Below, piece after piece: positions 18,735-29,151 of a stretch of 64,000 nt of DNA; position 1 is the first letter of the stretch; every line of letters begins with the position of its first letter. This DNA comes from an uncultured Oscillospiraceae bacterium (lineage in GTDB: Bacteria; Bacillota; Clostridia; Oscillospirales; Oscillospiraceae): NCBI GenBank assembly GCA_934591815.1, contig CAKTPV010000011.1, forward strand, positions 13,479-77,478, read 5' to 3'. A model generated the notes under the pieces. It was given only the letters and a program-made list of their open reading frames with translations, was not told where the DNA came from and searched no databases. The translations under genes and the position numbers were made by a program.

Positions 18735-19454
18735 TTAAGCCTCCTTCACGATCGTTCCGATTTTTTCGCCGCGCAGGGCGCGGATGATATTCTTGGGGTC
18801 CTTCAGTGCGAACACCAGCACGGGGATGTGGTTGTCCATGGACAGGCTGGTGGCGGTGGAATCCATCACGGCCAGATGGCGCTTGAGCACCTCGTCGTAG
18901 GTGATGGAGTCGAACTTGACAGCCGCGGCGTTCTTGGCCGGATCGCTGTCGTACACGCCGTCGATGTTCTTGGCCAGCAGGATGATATCCGCCTCGATCT
19001 CCGCCGCACGCAGCACCGCCGCGGTGTCGGTGGAGAAGAACGGACAGCCGATGCCGCAGCCGAAGATGACTACGCGGCCCTTCTCCAGATGACGGATGGC
19101 CCGGGCCCGGATATACGGCTCCGCCACGGCCCGGATCTCCAGCGCCGTCTGCACCCGCACGTCCACGCCCTTCTGCTCCAGCACATCCGCCATGGCCATG
19201 CAGTTCATGGCGGTGGCCAGCATACCCATGTGGTCGGCACGGGTGCGCTCGATATGCCCCTCGCCGTCCTTCACGCCGCGCCAGAAGTTGCCGCCGCCGA
19301 TGACGATGCCCACCTGCACGCCCATTTCCACGCATTCCTTGATGACGTCAGCCACCTGGCCCATCACCTGAAAATCCAGACCAACGTGCTTGTCGCCTGC
19401 CAGCGCCTCGCCGCTGATCTTAATGAGTACCCGCTTATACATTGGCTGCTCCAT
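18735..19454 (-). CDS. pyrH: UMP kinase
   Basis: Hexameric kinase of the amino-acid-kinase fold that makes UDP. 239 residues with KISGEALAG near the N-terminus, GGGNFWRG and the nucleotide site [12 protein letters not shown]. First gene of the long minus-strand operon ending at polC, preceded by an AGGAGG site. Confidence 0.97.
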   Translation of the reverse strand: MEQPMYKRVLIKISGEALAGDKHVGLDFQVMGQVADVIKECVEMGVQVGIVIGGGNFWRGVKDGEGHIERTRADHMGMLATAMNCMAMADVLEQKGVDVRVQTALEIRAVAEPYIRARAIRHLEKGRVVIFGCGIGCPFFSTDTAAVLRAAEIEADIILLAKNIDGVYDSDPAKNAAAVKFDSITYDEVLKRHLAVMDSTATSLSMDNHIPVLVFALKDPKNIIRALRGEKIGTIVKEA

Positions 19455-19531
19455 CGCATTGCCTCCTGATTTTTTCTCCCTGCTATTCTACCTTATTTCT
19501 CCCGCTTTGCATAGGGGTAAAAAGAAAAAAT

Positions 19532-19559
19532 TTGTTTTTTCCCCGCCGTGGTGTATAAT
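19532..19559 (+). promoter_or_regulatory. Probable promoter of the MBL-fold hydrolase gene
   Basis: TTGTTT at 19532 and TATAAT at 19554 with a 16-bp spacer, in the AT-rich gap divergent from pyrH. Confidence 0.65.
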
Positions 19560-19591
19560 GAGGAAAACTCTGTTTTCCGGAGGGGATCGCC

Positions 19592-20494
19592 ATGGAACTC
19601 AAGCACATCGTCGGCCGCACATGGGTAGCGGAGGGCGCCACCGCCCTGCTGCCCGTCTACTTTCTCACCGACCGGGACATTGTCCTCATCGATACCGGCT
19701 ACGCCAAGTTGGATCGTGCAGGACTGACCCATCTCATTGACGACAACGGGCTGTGTCTGCGGGGCGTCATCTGCTCACACGCCCACTTCGACCACACCGG
19801 CAACGTCCGCTACCTCCAGCAGCGCTGCGGCTGCCCCGCCGCCATCCAGCTCATTGAGGCGGGCATCTCCGTCAACACCGACAGCTACCGCGCCAACTAC
19901 GTGGCGCTGACCTACGGCAAGAGCCGCCAGCTCTTTTTGGAGGAGTGCTTCACCGCCGACATCATCATCGGCCCGGAGGACGACCATCTGGACATGGCGG
20001 GCGCCCGCTTCGGCATCATGCAGCTGCCCGGCCACTCCGCCGGTCACATCGGCATCGTCACGCCGGACGGCGTGGTCTACGTGGGCGACTGTCTCATTGA
20101 CCGTGATCAGATCGCCGCCGCCAAGCTGCCCACCAGTATGTTCATCGCCAAGGATCTGGAGAACAAGGAATACCTGCGCACCGTGGACGCTCCGGCGTAT
20201 ATCGTGGCCCACAAGCAGGTGCTGACGGACCGCACTGCCTTCCATGCTCTCATCGACGAGAATATCGCCTTCATCCATGCCAAGGAGCGGGAGCTGCTGA
20301 ACGACCTCACCGACGGCATGACCTTTTCCGACTGGATCGCCGCCTTCTGCAAGCGGGAGAATGTCCGCACCCACAACGAGCTGAAATTCAGCATGGTGGA
20401 GCGGAATTTCTCCAACTTCGCCGCATGGCTCACCGATACGGGCCGCGTCACCGTCCAGCGGGAGTTCTGCGCAAAAAAATACTATCACGCCTGA
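19592..20494 (+). CDS. MBL-fold metallo-hydrolase
   Basis: 300-residue metallo-beta-lactamase-fold protein. The dinuclear metal motif CSHAHFDHTG is present (near residue 66), followed by GHSAGHIG and the later Asp in YVGDCLIDRD. The C-terminal third (about 190-300) is a helical extension with no recognisable domain. The substrate is unknown; relatives include hydroxyacylglutathione hydrolase-like and ribonuclease-like members. Single gene between its own promoter and a terminator. Confidence 0.87.
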   Translation: MELKHIVGRTWVAEGATALLPVYFLTDRDIVLIDTGYAKLDRAGLTHLIDDNGLCLRGVICSHAHFDHTGNVRYLQQRCGCPAAIQLIEAGISVNTDSYRANYVALTYGKSRQLFLEECFTADIIIGPEDDHLDMAGARFGIMQLPGHSAGHIGIVTPDGVVYVGDCLIDRDQIAAAKLPTSMFIAKDLENKEYLRTVDAPAYIVAHKQVLTDRTAFHALIDENIAFIHAKERELLNDLTDGMTFSDWIAAFCKRENVRTHNELKFSMVERNFSNFAAWLTDTGRVTVQREFCAKKYYHA

Positions 20495-20524
20495 GATGCG
20501 GGTATTTACGCCTGGCCACACACG

Positions 20525-20566
20525 CAAAAACCGCCGGTCTGCCAAAGGCAGACCGGCGGTTTTCCT
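20525..20566. terminator. Bidirectional terminator between the MBL gene and engB
   Basis: AAAAACCGCCGGTCTGCC / GGCAGACCGGCGGTTTTCC, a long GC stem with A and T runs, shared by the converging MBL gene and the engB-lon transcript. Confidence 0.92.
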
Positions 20567-20572
20567 TTTCTG

Positions 20573-21166
20573 CTATCTGCCGCAGCCGTCGCTGATGGCC
20601 GCCAGCAGTTCCGTTTTACCCGTCCCCTTCTCCGCGGAAAACGGAATGAGCAGCGTGCCCGCGCCCAGCTCCAGCGTCTCGCGGATGCGGGCCATGTTCG
20701 GCTCGATCTCGCTCTTTTTCAGCTTGTCCAGCTTGTTGGCCACCACGATCACCGGGCAGCCGGTACCCTTGAACCAGTCGCACATGGTCACGTCGTCGGC
20801 GGTGGGCTTGTGCCGCGCATCCACGATGAGCACCCCCAGCGTGATGAGATCTGGCTCAGCGAAGTAGCTCTCCATCAGCCGTCCCCACCGGTCGCGCTCC
20901 TCCTTGGAGACCTTGGCGTAGCCGTAGCCCGGCAGGTCGGTGAAGTAGAGCTTCCCGTCAATGTCGAAATAGTTGATCTGATTGGTCTTGCCGGGGGTGG
21001 CGCCCACCCGGGCGAAGTTCTTCCGTCCCAGCAGACGGTTGATGACGGAGGACTTGCCCACATTGCTGCGTCCGGCAAACGTGACCTGCGGTTTTCCGTC
21101 ACGGATAAAGGTACTTGCCTTTACAGCTGACAGTACAAATTCCGCTTTGTTAAAGTTGATCGCCAC
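20573..21166 (-). CDS. engB: Ribosome biogenesis GTP-binding protein EngB/YsxC
   Basis: GTPase for late 50S assembly. 197 residues with G1 GRSNVGKSS (about 32-40), G2 region TPGKT, G3 DLPGYG and G4 NKLDK. Its start overlaps the 3' end of lon by 17 bases, an arrangement also common in Firmicutes. Confidence 0.95.
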   Translation of the reverse strand: MAINFNKAEFVLSAVKASTFIRDGKPQVTFAGRSNVGKSSVINRLLGRKNFARVGATPGKTNQINYFDIDGKLYFTDLPGYGYAKVSKEERDRWGRLMESYFAEPDLITLGVLIVDARHKPTADDVTMCDWFKGTGCPVIVVANKLDKLKKSEIEPNMARIRETLELGAGTLLIPFSAEKGTGKTELLAAISDGCGR

Positions 21167-23543
21167 AGCGCACCTCCTGTCGTTCCATACCGGCTATGGC
21201 GGCGAGATGCTCCACCGCCGCCTCTTTCTTCGGCAGCGCCAGCGCGTGGGCAAATACGGCGTCCACCGTCTCCGCCGTCACAAACCGCAGGGCCGCCCGG
21301 ACGGTCTGGTCGATCTCCTCCAAGTCTTTTTCGTTCTCCTTGGGGATGATGACCGTGCGGATGCCATTGCGCTTGGCAGCCATGGTCTTCTCCTTCAGTC
21401 CGCCGATGGGCAGCACCCGTCCACGCAGCGTGACCTCGCCGGTCATGGCCACATCGTGGCGCACCGGGCGGCCGGTCAGCGCCGACAGCATGGCGGTAGC
21501 GATGGCGATGCCCGCCGACGGCCCGTCCTTGGGTACCGCGCCCTCCGGGAAGTGGACGTGGATGTCCTTGTTCTTATAGAAGTCCTTGGGGATGCCCAAC
21601 TCCGCCGCACGGCTGCGCAGGCAGGTGTACGCCGCCTTCACGGATTCCTGCATGACCGTACCCAGATTGCCGGTCAGCTCCAGCTTGCCGGAGCCGTCCA
21701 TAACGCCGGCCTCCACCTCCAGCAGCTCGCCGCCCACCTCCGTCCACGCTAGGCCGTTGACCACGCCGGTCTGATCCTGTTTGCTGTGGGAATTGTCCTG
21801 ATAACGCGGCACACCCAGCAGCTCCCGCAGATCCTTCGGTGTAATGTCAACACGCTTTACATCCGTTTCTACCAAACGCATAGCGGCTTTTCGGCACAGC
21901 TTGCCCAGCAGACGCTCCAGCGTCCGGACGCCGGACTCTCTCGTGTAGTCGGTGATGACGGCGCGGATGGCGTCGTCGCTGATGCGCAGCTGGCTTTTCT
22001 TCAGTCCATGCTCCTTCAGCTGCTTGGGCATCAGATGGGTCTTGGCGATCTGCAGCTTCTCCTCATCGGTGTAGCTGCTCAGCTCGATGACCTCCATCCG
22101 ATCCAGCAGCGGCCGGGGGATGGTGGAGGTGGTGTTGGCCGTGGTGATGAACATCACACGGCTCAGATCCACCGGCACCTCCAGAAAATGGTCGCGGAAG
22201 GAGGTGTTCTGCTCGCTGTCCAGCACCTCCAGCAGAGCCGAGGCCGGGTCGCCCCGCATATCACTGGCAAGCTTGTCGATCTCATCCAGCACCAGCAGGG
22301 GGTTCATGGCGCCGGCACGGGTGATGGCCTCGATGATGCGGCCGGGCATAGCGCCGATATATGTCTTCCGGTGGCCGCGGATATCCGCCTCATCCCGGAC
22401 GCCGCCCAAACTGAGCCGCGCCAGCTTCCGGTTCATGGCCTTGGCCACGGAGATGGCCACGGAGGTCTTACCCACACCGGGAGGGCCTACCAGACAGAGG
22501 ATCTTGCCCTTGGCATCAGGGTTCAGCTGGTGGACGGCGATGAACTCCAGAATGCGCTCCTTCACCGTTTCCAGACCATAGTGATCCCGATCCAGCAGCC
22601 TCCGCGCCTGCTCCACATCCGCCCGCTCCCGGGTGTACTTGTTCCACGGCATCTCCAGACAGACGTCCAGATAGTTGCGGATGACGGAGGCCTCCGCGCT
22701 GCCGAAGGGCTGCTTGGCCAGCCGCTCCACCTCTTTTGTCAGCCGCTTATGTACCTCCTCGGGCAGATGGGCGCGCTGGATCTTCTCCGTGTACTCCGCC
22801 AGCTCCTCGTCGCCGTCGTCGCCCAGTTCGTGCTGCAAGACCTTCACCTGCTCCCGCAGGATCATGTCCTTCTGCACCTGTGCCACCCGCTGGCGCACCT
22901 TCTGCTCCATCTGCATCTCCAGCGACAGCACATCCACCTCGTGGGTCAGAATGTCGTTTACCAGTTGGAGCCGACGGTTGGGCCGCAGTTCCTCCAGCAC
23001 ACGCTGGCGATCCTGATGGCGCAGCGTGATATTCTGGGCGATGAGGTCGGCCAGATGCCCCGTGTCGCGGCAGTCCAGCACCGCCGCGATAAAGTCGTCG
23101 CTGAGCTGCGGCACCAGCTCCTTATACTCGCCGAACAGGGCGTAGGTGCGCCGCAGCATGGCCTCCACCCGGGCTGTGATCTTGCCGGGGAATTCCTCCT
23201 CCAACACCTCCACATTGGCCTGTAGGAAGGGCTTCCCCTGCCACAGCCGAAGGAGTTTGGCGCGCTCCTCGCCCTCCACGAGGACCCGGACACTGCTGTC
23301 CGAGGTCTTGATGATCTGTAAAATATGGCAGACCGTGCCTACACTGTACAGGTCGTCCTCCATCGGCTCAGCGGTAGAGATCTCCCGCTGCGTCACGAGG
23401 AACAGCCGCCGGTCGTTCTCCATGGCGTTGTCCAGCGCGTAGATGGAGATCTCCCGCTCCACATCGAAGGACAGCGTCTGGTTGGGGAAGGCCGTCAGCC
23501 CACGCAGGGCCAGCACGGGTATATTCATGGTGATACGTTCCAT
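21150..23543 (-). CDS. lon: ATP-dependent protease Lon
   Basis: Cytosolic AAA+ protease for damaged and regulatory proteins. 797 residues: N-terminal LON substrate domain (to about 205), helical region, AAA+ module with GPPGVGKTS and LVLDEIDKL, then the protease domain with the catalytic Ser in DGPSAGIA and Lys in [12 protein letters not shown]. Start at 23543 is supported by AAAGGAG six bases upstream. Confidence 0.97.
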   Translation of the reverse strand: MERITMNIPVLALRGLTAFPNQTLSFDVEREISIYALDNAMENDRRLFLVTQREISTAEPMEDDLYSVGTVCHILQIIKTSDSSVRVLVEGEERAKLLRLWQGKPFLQANVEVLEEEFPGKITARVEAMLRRTYALFGEYKELVPQLSDDFIAAVLDCRDTGHLADLIAQNITLRHQDRQRVLEELRPNRRLQLVNDILTHEVDVLSLEMQMEQKVRQRVAQVQKDMILREQVKVLQHELGDDGDEELAEYTEKIQRAHLPEEVHKRLTKEVERLAKQPFGSAEASVIRNYLDVCLEMPWNKYTRERADVEQARRLLDRDHYGLETVKERILEFIAVHQLNPDAKGKILCLVGPPGVGKTSVAISVAKAMNRKLARLSLGGVRDEADIRGHRKTYIGAMPGRIIEAITRAGAMNPLLVLDEIDKLASDMRGDPASALLEVLDSEQNTSFRDHFLEVPVDLSRVMFITTANTTSTIPRPLLDRMEVIELSSYTDEEKLQIAKTHLMPKQLKEHGLKKSQLRISDDAIRAVITDYTRESGVRTLERLLGKLCRKAAMRLVETDVKRVDITPKDLRELLGVPRYQDNSHSKQDQTGVVNGLAWTEVGGELLEVEAGVMDGSGKLELTGNLGTVMQESVKAAYTCLRSRAAELGIPKDFYKNKDIHVHFPEGAVPKDGPSAGIAIATAMLSALTGRPVRHDVAMTGEVTLRGRVLPIGGLKEKTMAAKRNGIRTVIIPKENEKDLEEIDQTVRAALRFVTAETVDAVFAHALALPKKEAAVEHLAAIAGMERQEVRCGDQL

Positions 23544-23565
23544 ATGTACTCCTTTCCTCTTGGAG

Positions 23566-23599
23566 AAAAAAGAGGAGAAGCTGCCGCCTCTCCTCTTTG
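23566..23599 (-). terminator. Hairpin with T run between clpX and lon
   Basis: On the minus strand, AAAGAGGAGA pairs with TCTCCTCTTT and is followed by TTTTTT. It can end the clpP-clpX transcript or thin it before lon, which begins 23 bases later. Confidence 0.75.
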
Positions 23600-23607
23600 C
23601 CGGATCG

Positions 23608-24906
23608 TCAAGAGGCCGGTGCGGTTCGTTTTTCCGCCGTCCCGGTCTTGAGTTTTGCCTTGCGCGTGACCTTTTCCGGGTCGCGCTCCACCACCGGCTC
23701 CGCGCCGTTGTTGACGCAGTCCGCCGTGATGGTCACCTTCGTGATGGTGGGGTCGGAGGGGATGTCGTACATCACCTTTGTCAGCATACCCTCCATCACC
23801 GCCCGCAGTCCGCGGGCGCCGATATTGCGCTCGATGGCCTTGTCCGCCACCGCCTCCAGCGCCGTCTGCTCAAAGACCAGCTCCACGCCGTCGTAGGCCA
23901 GCAGCGCCTTGTACTGCTTGACCAGCGCATTCTTCGGCTCGGTCAGGATGCGCACCAGATCCTCCCGGGTCAGGGCCTCCAGCGGTGAGATCACCGGCAG
24001 ACGGCCCACCAGCTCGGGGATGATGCCGAACTTCAGCAGATCGTGGGGCTGCACCTGCTTCAAAAGCTGGCTGGTACCCATTTTATCCGCCTTGCTCTGC
24101 ACCGCGTTCTCAAAGCCGATACCCTGCTTGCCCACGCGCTTCTCCACGATCTTCTCCAGACCGTCGAAGGCGCCGCCGCAGATAAACAGGATGTTGCTGG
24201 TGTCGATCTGGATGAACTCCTGGTGGGGGTGCTTCCGCCCGCCCTGGGGCGGCACGTTGGCCACGGTACCCTCCAGGATCTTCAGCAGCGCCTGCTGCAC
24301 GCCCTCGCCGGACACATCCCGGGTGATGGAGGTGTTCTCGCTCTTGCGGGCGATCTTGTCGATCTCATCCACATAGATGATGCCCCGTTCCGCCAGCTCC
24401 ACGTCGAAATCCGCCGCCTGCAAAAGCCGCAGCAGGATGTTCTCCACGTCGTCACCCACATAGCCGGCCTCTGTCAGCGTGGTGGCGTCGGCGATGGCGA
24501 AGGGTACCTTCAGCACCCGCGCCAGCGTCTGGGCGAACAGCGTCTTGCCGGAGCCGGTAGGCCCGATCATCAGGATGTTGCTCTTTTGCAGCTCCACATC
24601 CTCGCTGCCGCCGAAGTAGATGCGCTTATAGTGGTTGTACACGGACACAGACAGGGCGATCTTCGCCCCCTCCTGTCCGATGACGTACTGATCCAGCACC
24701 TCTTTGATCTGCTGGGGCGTCGGGAGGTCCTCCACACTGTCGAAGCCCTCGCTGATCGCCGCACTGTATCCGTCGTCCAGAATGGACATACAGAGCTGCA
24801 CGCATTCGTCGCAGATCCGCACGCCCGGCCCCTGGATCATCCGGTGTACCTGTCCCTCCGCCTTGCCGCAGAACGAGCAGCGCAGGGACTTTCTCTCATC
24901 CGCCAT
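23608..24906 (-). CDS. clpX: ClpX ATPase subunit of ClpXP
   Basis: Unfoldase that feeds ClpP. 432 residues with the N-terminal zinc finger ([10 protein letters not shown]...CDECV), Walker A GPTGSGKT, Walker [11 protein letters not shown], the IGF-type loop for ClpP docking (GKQGIGFEN) and the sensor arginine region [11 protein letters not shown]. It follows clpP by four bases, the usual order. Confidence 0.97.
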   Translation of the reverse strand: MADERKSLRCSFCGKAEGQVHRMIQGPGVRICDECVQLCMSILDDGYSAAISEGFDSVEDLPTPQQIKEVLDQYVIGQEGAKIALSVSVYNHYKRIYFGGSEDVELQKSNILMIGPTGSGKTLFAQTLARVLKVPFAIADATTLTEAGYVGDDVENILLRLLQAADFDVELAERGIIYVDEIDKIARKSENTSITRDVSGEGVQQALLKILEGTVANVPPQGGRKHPHQEFIQIDTSNILFICGGAFDGLEKIVEKRVGKQGIGFENAVQSKADKMGTSQLLKQVQPHDLLKFGIIPELVGRLPVISPLEALTREDLVRILTEPKNALVKQYKALLAYDGVELVFEQTALEAVADKAIERNIGARGLRAVMEGMLTKVMYDIPSDPTITKVTITADCVNNGAEPVVERDPEKVTRKAKLKTGTAEKRTAPAS

Positions 24907-24910
24907 GCCG

Positions 24911-25492
24911 TTACCTCTTATAAATGACCTTATCCACCAGACCGTACTCCCGCGCTTCCTCGGCGATCATCCAGCGATCCCGCTCGGAGTCGGCCTTCAC
25001 CTGCTCCACCGGCTTGCCGGTGTTCTCGGACAGGATCTTGTTCAGCCGCTGCTTGATCTTCAGGAAGTGCTCCACGTCGATCTCCATGTCCGTCACCTTG
25101 CCCTGCGTACCTGCGGAGGGCTGGTGGATCATGATCTCGGCGTTGGGCAGCGCAATGCGCTTGCCCTTGGTGCCGGAGGACAGCAGGAACGCGCCCATGC
25201 TGGCGGCCATGCCGATGCAGATGGTGGACACGTCGCACTTGATATACTGCATGGTGTCATAGATAGCCATGCCCGCGGTCACGCTGCCTCCGGGACTGTT
25301 GATGTACATCTGGATGTCCTTATCGGGATCCTGCGCCTCCAGATACAGCAGCTGCGCCACGACCAGACTGGCGGTGGTATCGTTCACTTCTTCGCCCAGG
25401 AATACGATACGGTCGTTGAGCAGACGGGAAAAGATATCGTAGGACCGCTCGCCGCGGTTGGTCTGCTCCACAACATAGGGAACTAAGCTCAT
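24911..25492 (-). CDS. clpP: ATP-dependent Clp protease proteolytic subunit
   Basis: Serine protease chamber for ClpX. 193 residues with the catalytic Ser in [11 protein letters not shown], His in IMIHQPS and Asp further on. It starts [19 protein letters not shown], typical of the unprocessed N-terminus. It has its own consensus-like promoter and an AGGAGG site. Confidence 0.97.
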   Translation of the reverse strand: MSLVPYVVEQTNRGERSYDIFSRLLNDRIVFLGEEVNDTTASLVVAQLLYLEAQDPDKDIQMYINSPGGSVTAGMAIYDTMQYIKCDVSTICIGMAASMGAFLLSSGTKGKRIALPNAEIMIHQPSAGTQGKVTDMEIDVEHFLKIKQRLNKILSENTGKPVEQVKADSERDRWMIAEEAREYGLVDKVIYKR

Positions 25493-25524
25493 AAAATAAA
25501 CCTCCTGTAAAAGATAGCTACCAG

Positions 25525-25552
25525 ATTATACCCACCCGCATATGATTTTCAA
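25525..25552 (-). promoter_or_regulatory. Promoter of clpPX
   Basis: On the minus strand, TTGAAA (25547-25552) and TATAAT (25525-25530) are separated by 16 bp, about 35 bp before clpP. It allows clpPX expression apart from tig. Confidence 0.85.
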
Positions 25553-25564
25553 AAGCGCTCTCTC

Positions 25565-26953
25565 TTATTCTGCGTCTTTTTCCGCGTCCTTCTTTGCGGT
25601 CTTCTTGGCGGCGGGCTTCTTGGCGGGCTTCTTCTCCACGACCTCGCCCTCGGCCTCCAGCTCGGCCTTCTCCTCGGCGGGCGCCACAGCCACGGCGCTG
25701 TCCGCCACGACCTTCACGGCCTTCTCGCGGATGACCTGCTCCTTCACATCCTCGGGACGCAGGTACTTCTTCACGGTCTCCAGATCCATGCCGTACTTCT
25801 CGGCCACGTTCTTCAGCTCGTTCTCCACGTCCTCGTCGGTGGCCTCCAGACCCTCGGCCTTGACGATGGCCTCCACAGCCAGATCCATCTTCACCTGCTC
25901 GGCGGCGGGGCCGTCAGCCTGCTTGCGGAAATCGGCCTCAGTGGTACCGGTCATCTGCAGATACTGGTCGAAGGGGATACCCTGTGCGGCCAGCTGCTGC
26001 TTGAACTGCTCCATCATGCGCTCGGCCTGCAGCTCCACCATCTCGTGGGGGATCTCGGCCTCCACGCCCTCGGCGACCTTGGCCATCAGCACATCCTCAA
26101 AGGCGCGCTGGGCAGCCTCGGTGCGCTCGGCGGTCATCTTCTTCTTGATGTCGGCCTTCAGCTCCTTCAGCGTGTCGAACTCGGACACATCCTTGGCGAA
26201 CTCGTCGTCAATGGCGGGGACCTCCTTGACCTTGACCTCGTTGACCTTCACATGGAAGACCACGGGCTTGCCGGCCAGCTCGGGAGCGTAGTTCTCGGGG
26301 AAGGTGATGTCGATGTCCTTCTCCTCGCCGGCCTTCATGCCGATGAGCTGCTCCTCAAAGCCGGGAACGAAGCTGCCGGAGCCGATCTCCAGATCGAAGT
26401 TCTCGCCCTTGCCGCCGTCGAAGGCCACGCCGTTGTCGAAGCCCTCAAAGTCGATGTCGGCGGTGTCGCCCTTCTTGACGGCGCGCTCCACAGACACCAG
26501 ACGGCTGTTGCGGTCCGCCATCTCCTTCAGGCGGGCGTTGACGTCGGCGGCCGCCACCTTGACCTCGGCCTTAGGCGCCTCCAGACCCTTGTACTGGCCC
26601 AGCTTCACCTCGGGATACACGGCCACGGTGCACTTGAACACCACGCCGTCCTTGGTGCAGGACTCCAGCTCCACCTCGGGATAGCCCACCACGTCCAGCT
26701 TCTGCTCCTTCACCGCGTCCTCATAGGCGTCGGGCAGAATGATATTGACAGCCTCCTCATAGAAGACCTCCTCGCCGTACATCTTCTCGATGATCTTGCG
26801 GGGGGCCTTGCCAACACGGAAGCCGGGTACGTTGATCTTACCGCGCATCTTCAGATACGCCTTGTTGACGGCAGCCTCGAACTCCTCGGCGCTCGCCTCG
26901 ATGGTCAGAGCGACTCTGCTCTTCTCCAGTTTTTCACAGCTTTTCACAGTCAT
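25565..26953 (-). CDS. tig: Trigger factor with Lys/Ala-rich C-terminal tail
   Basis: Ribosome-bound chaperone and prolyl isomerase. Ribosome-binding N-domain with the signature region GFRVGKAPRKIIEK (about 45-58), FKBP-type PPIase domain (about 160-250) and a helical C-domain to about 425. The last 25 or so residues (roughly 438-462) form a low-complexity Lys/Ala/Glu/Asp tail (EKKPAKKPAAKKTAKKDAE) not found in standard trigger factors. Total length is 462, versus about 430 usually. It is upstream of clpPX, the common order. Confidence 0.95.
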   Translation of the reverse strand: MTVKSCEKLEKSRVALTIEASAEEFEAAVNKAYLKMRGKINVPGFRVGKAPRKIIEKMYGEEVFYEEAVNIILPDAYEDAVKEQKLDVVGYPEVELESCTKDGVVFKCTVAVYPEVKLGQYKGLEAPKAEVKVAAADVNARLKEMADRNSRLVSVERAVKKGDTADIDFEGFDNGVAFDGGKGENFDLEIGSGSFVPGFEEQLIGMKAGEEKDIDITFPENYAPELAGKPVVFHVKVNEVKVKEVPAIDDEFAKDVSEFDTLKELKADIKKKMTAERTEAAQRAFEDVLMAKVAEGVEAEIPHEMVELQAERMMEQFKQQLAAQGIPFDQYLQMTGTTEADFRKQADGPAAEQVKMDLAVEAIVKAEGLEATDEDVENELKNVAEKYGMDLETVKKYLRPEDVKEQVIREKAVKVVADSAVAVAPAEEKAELEAEGEVVEKKPAKKPAAKKTAKKDAEKDAE

Positions 26954-27053
26954 TTGTTTATTCCTCCGTTCCGCACCGGTCCGTATTCATAGCAAAACCA
27001 ATGCAATTTAATATGATAACAGAAAAGAATGGGAATTTCCACTGTTTTTTCTC

Positions 27054-27743
27054 TTATTCACAAATTTTTTTAGGGACGAAATCCAGCCAGTCGCCCGCCA
27101 CCAGCGAAAACTCGGTGCCGTTGTGCATTCCCTCCAACGCCCGCTTGTGACTGGCGCCGTGGAGATGCCCGTAAAAGCACTGCTTTACGCCGTAGCGCTG
27201 CAAAAGCCGCAGGATCTCCGGACACTCATACCCCTGATACAGCGGCGGATAGTGGAGGAAGCACAGCTTCTCCCGCTCCCCCGCCGCCTGCAGGGACGTC
27301 TCCAGCCGTCCGGCCTCCCGGGCCAGCATCTTGCCGTTGTGGGTGCCCTCGTTGTCCAGCTCGTAGAACCAGCCCCGCGTGCCGCACAGCGCCTTGTCCC
27401 CGTAGAACAGGCAGTTGTTGTGCAGGATCTCAAAGGAGTCCAGCCCGTGCTGGTCAAAAAACCGCTGCATCTTGGACGCGGTGTTCCACCAGTAGTCGTG
27501 GTTGCCCTTCATCAGGATCTTCTTCCCCGGCAAAGCGTGGATGAACTGAAAGTCCGCCAGCGACTCCTCCAGGCTCATGCCCCAGCTCAGGTCGCCGCAC
27601 AGCACGGTCACGTCGTCGTCCCCCAGCGGTGCAAAGCCCGCCTTGATCTTATCCACATACCCGTGCCACTTCTCGCCGAAGATATCCATGGGCTTGTCGC
27701 TGTTCAGCGACAGATGCAGATCCCCGATGGCGTACAGCGCCAT
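27054..27743 (-). CDS. Calcineurin-like metallophosphoesterase
   Basis: 229 residues with the complete phosphoesterase metal signature: GDLHLS at the N-terminus, GDLSWG, GNHDYWW and GHLHG near the C-terminus. The target (nucleotide, protein or lipid phosphate) is not evident. It is the last gene of a minus-strand run from rbgA. Confidence 0.87.
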   Translation of the reverse strand: MALYAIGDLHLSLNSDKPMDIFGEKWHGYVDKIKAGFAPLGDDDVTVLCGDLSWGMSLEESLADFQFIHALPGKKILMKGNHDYWWNTASKMQRFFDQHGLDSFEILHNNCLFYGDKALCGTRGWFYELDNEGTHNGKMLAREAGRLETSLQAAGEREKLCFLHYPPLYQGYECPEILRLLQRYGVKQCFYGHLHGASHKRALEGMHNGTEFSLVAGDWLDFVPKKICE

Positions 27744-27771
27744 GGCGTCCCTCCTTTCTCCGGCCGCCGTC

Positions 27772-28749
27772 TCACAGCAGCCTGCACAGATTGTTCCAGA
27801 ATATGTCCTCCAGCAGGGACTTCTCGTACCCCCGCTTCTCCAGCGCCTCGTACAGATGCGGTATGTCCTCTACCCCCTGCATTCCCGCCGCCAGCGCCTC
27901 GCAGCCGTCCAGATCACCGCCGATGCACAGGGTCTTCTCCCCGTCCAGCGCCAGAAAATGCTCGATATGCGCCACCAGCGCGTCCATGGACGTACCGCCC
28001 ACAAAGTCCCGGTACAGGTTGATGCCCACCACGCCGCCGGTATCCCGGATGGCGCGGAACATATCGTCGGTCAGGTTCCGCCGGTGGGGACACAGCGCCC
28101 GCGCATTGGAGTGGGACGCCACAATGGGCCGCTCCGTCATGCGGAACAGCTCCCAGAAGCCGGGGTCGGAGAGATGGGACACGTCGGCGTAGACGCCCAG
28201 ACGTTCCATCTCCCGGACGAAGTCCCTGCCCTGTGCCGAAAGACCCCGGTCCGGGTCTTCGGCGCAGCTGCCGCTGAGGGCGTTGGCGTTGTTCCACACC
28301 GGGTTCAGAAGGCGTACGCCCCAGCCTGCCGTGGTGTACAGGTTTTCCACTTTACAGTCCAGCAGGTCGGCACCCTCCACGCTGAGGAACGCCGCCGTCC
28401 TCCCGCTGCGCACCGCTGCGTTGGCCTCGTCTCCGGTACGGCACAGTACGACCATGTCCTCATTGTCCGCCAGCTCCCGCAGAAACCAGTCGTGCATCTC
28501 CCGGCACCGCTGCCACGCCGTGTCCGGCGGCAGGCTTTTCACATCGTCGTACAGGGCGAAGAACTGCCCGCGCCCGGCAAAGCCTCTGCCCCGCTCCAGA
28601 TCAATGTGACCGCCGTTTTTCCGCAGGCTGCCGCCTGCCTGAAAGTAGGCGCGCTGCTCCGCCTCCGTCTCGCCGTAGTCCGCCACCGGTTCTGTCACCA
28701 TGCAGCGCCAGATGGTATCGCAGTGCGCGTCAAAATATGGTATTGCCAT
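27772..28749 (-). CDS. Peptidase M19 (membrane dipeptidase family)
   Basis: Zinc dipeptidase of the renal dipeptidase type. 325 residues with the metal-binding HCD of DAHCDT at the N-terminus, the bridging Glu in SVEGADLL, SHSNARA and the late Asp in IGGDLDG. No signal peptide, so probably cytoplasmic. Follows the YraN gene by 12 bases. Confidence 0.9.
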   Translation of the reverse strand: MAIPYFDAHCDTIWRCMVTEPVADYGETEAEQRAYFQAGGSLRKNGGHIDLERGRGFAGRGQFFALYDDVKSLPPDTAWQRCREMHDWFLRELADNEDMVVLCRTGDEANAAVRSGRTAAFLSVEGADLLDCKVENLYTTAGWGVRLLNPVWNNANALSGSCAEDPDRGLSAQGRDFVREMERLGVYADVSHLSDPGFWELFRMTERPIVASHSNARALCPHRRNLTDDMFRAIRDTGGVVGINLYRDFVGGTSMDALVAHIEHFLALDGEKTLCIGGDLDGCEALAAGMQGVEDIPHLYEALEKRGYEKSLLEDIFWNNLCRLL

Positions 28750-28761
28750 GCTGTCACTCCC

Positions 28762-29151
28762 CTATTCAAAGGCGTTTTCCAGATATTCTATGCGGGCATT
28801 CTCCCGGCTGTACGGACTGTCCGCGTAGACCTCCGCCACGTCGAACCGCGCCGGACAGTCCAGCGCTTTTTCTTGCAGATAGCACAGCGCCGTCTTTTTC
28901 AGCCGCCGCTGCTTGGCGGGCGTCACATACTCCCGGGGCAGCGCCATGTCCGTATTGGTGCGGGTCTTGACCTCCACAAAGCACAGGATATCCCCATCCC
29001 ACGCGATGAGGTCGATCTCCCCGAACCGGCATTGGTAGCTGTGAGCCGCCAGCCGGTAACCCCGCTGCCGCAGGTAATCCGCCGCCAGCGCCTCGCCCCA
29101 CGTGCCCTCGGCTCGTCCGCCCTTTTCCGGTGCAGACCGCGCCCCGCTCAT
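28762..29151 (-). CDS. YraN/UPF0102 family endonuclease-like protein
   Basis: 129-residue protein of the restriction-endonuclease fold, with the core motif FGEIDLIAWDGDILCFVEVKTR (E-D-EVK triad). Its cellular role is not established. The start overlaps the rnhB stop as ATGA at 29148-29151; a reading five codons longer exists but lacks that coupling. Its place between rnhB and other housekeeping genes is the usual one. Confidence 0.9.
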   Translation of the reverse strand: MSGARSAPEKGGRAEGTWGEALAADYLRQRGYRLAAHSYQCRFGEIDLIAWDGDILCFVEVKTRTNTDMALPREYVTPAKQRRLKKTALCYLQEKALDCPARFDVAEVYADSPYSRENARIEYLENAFE

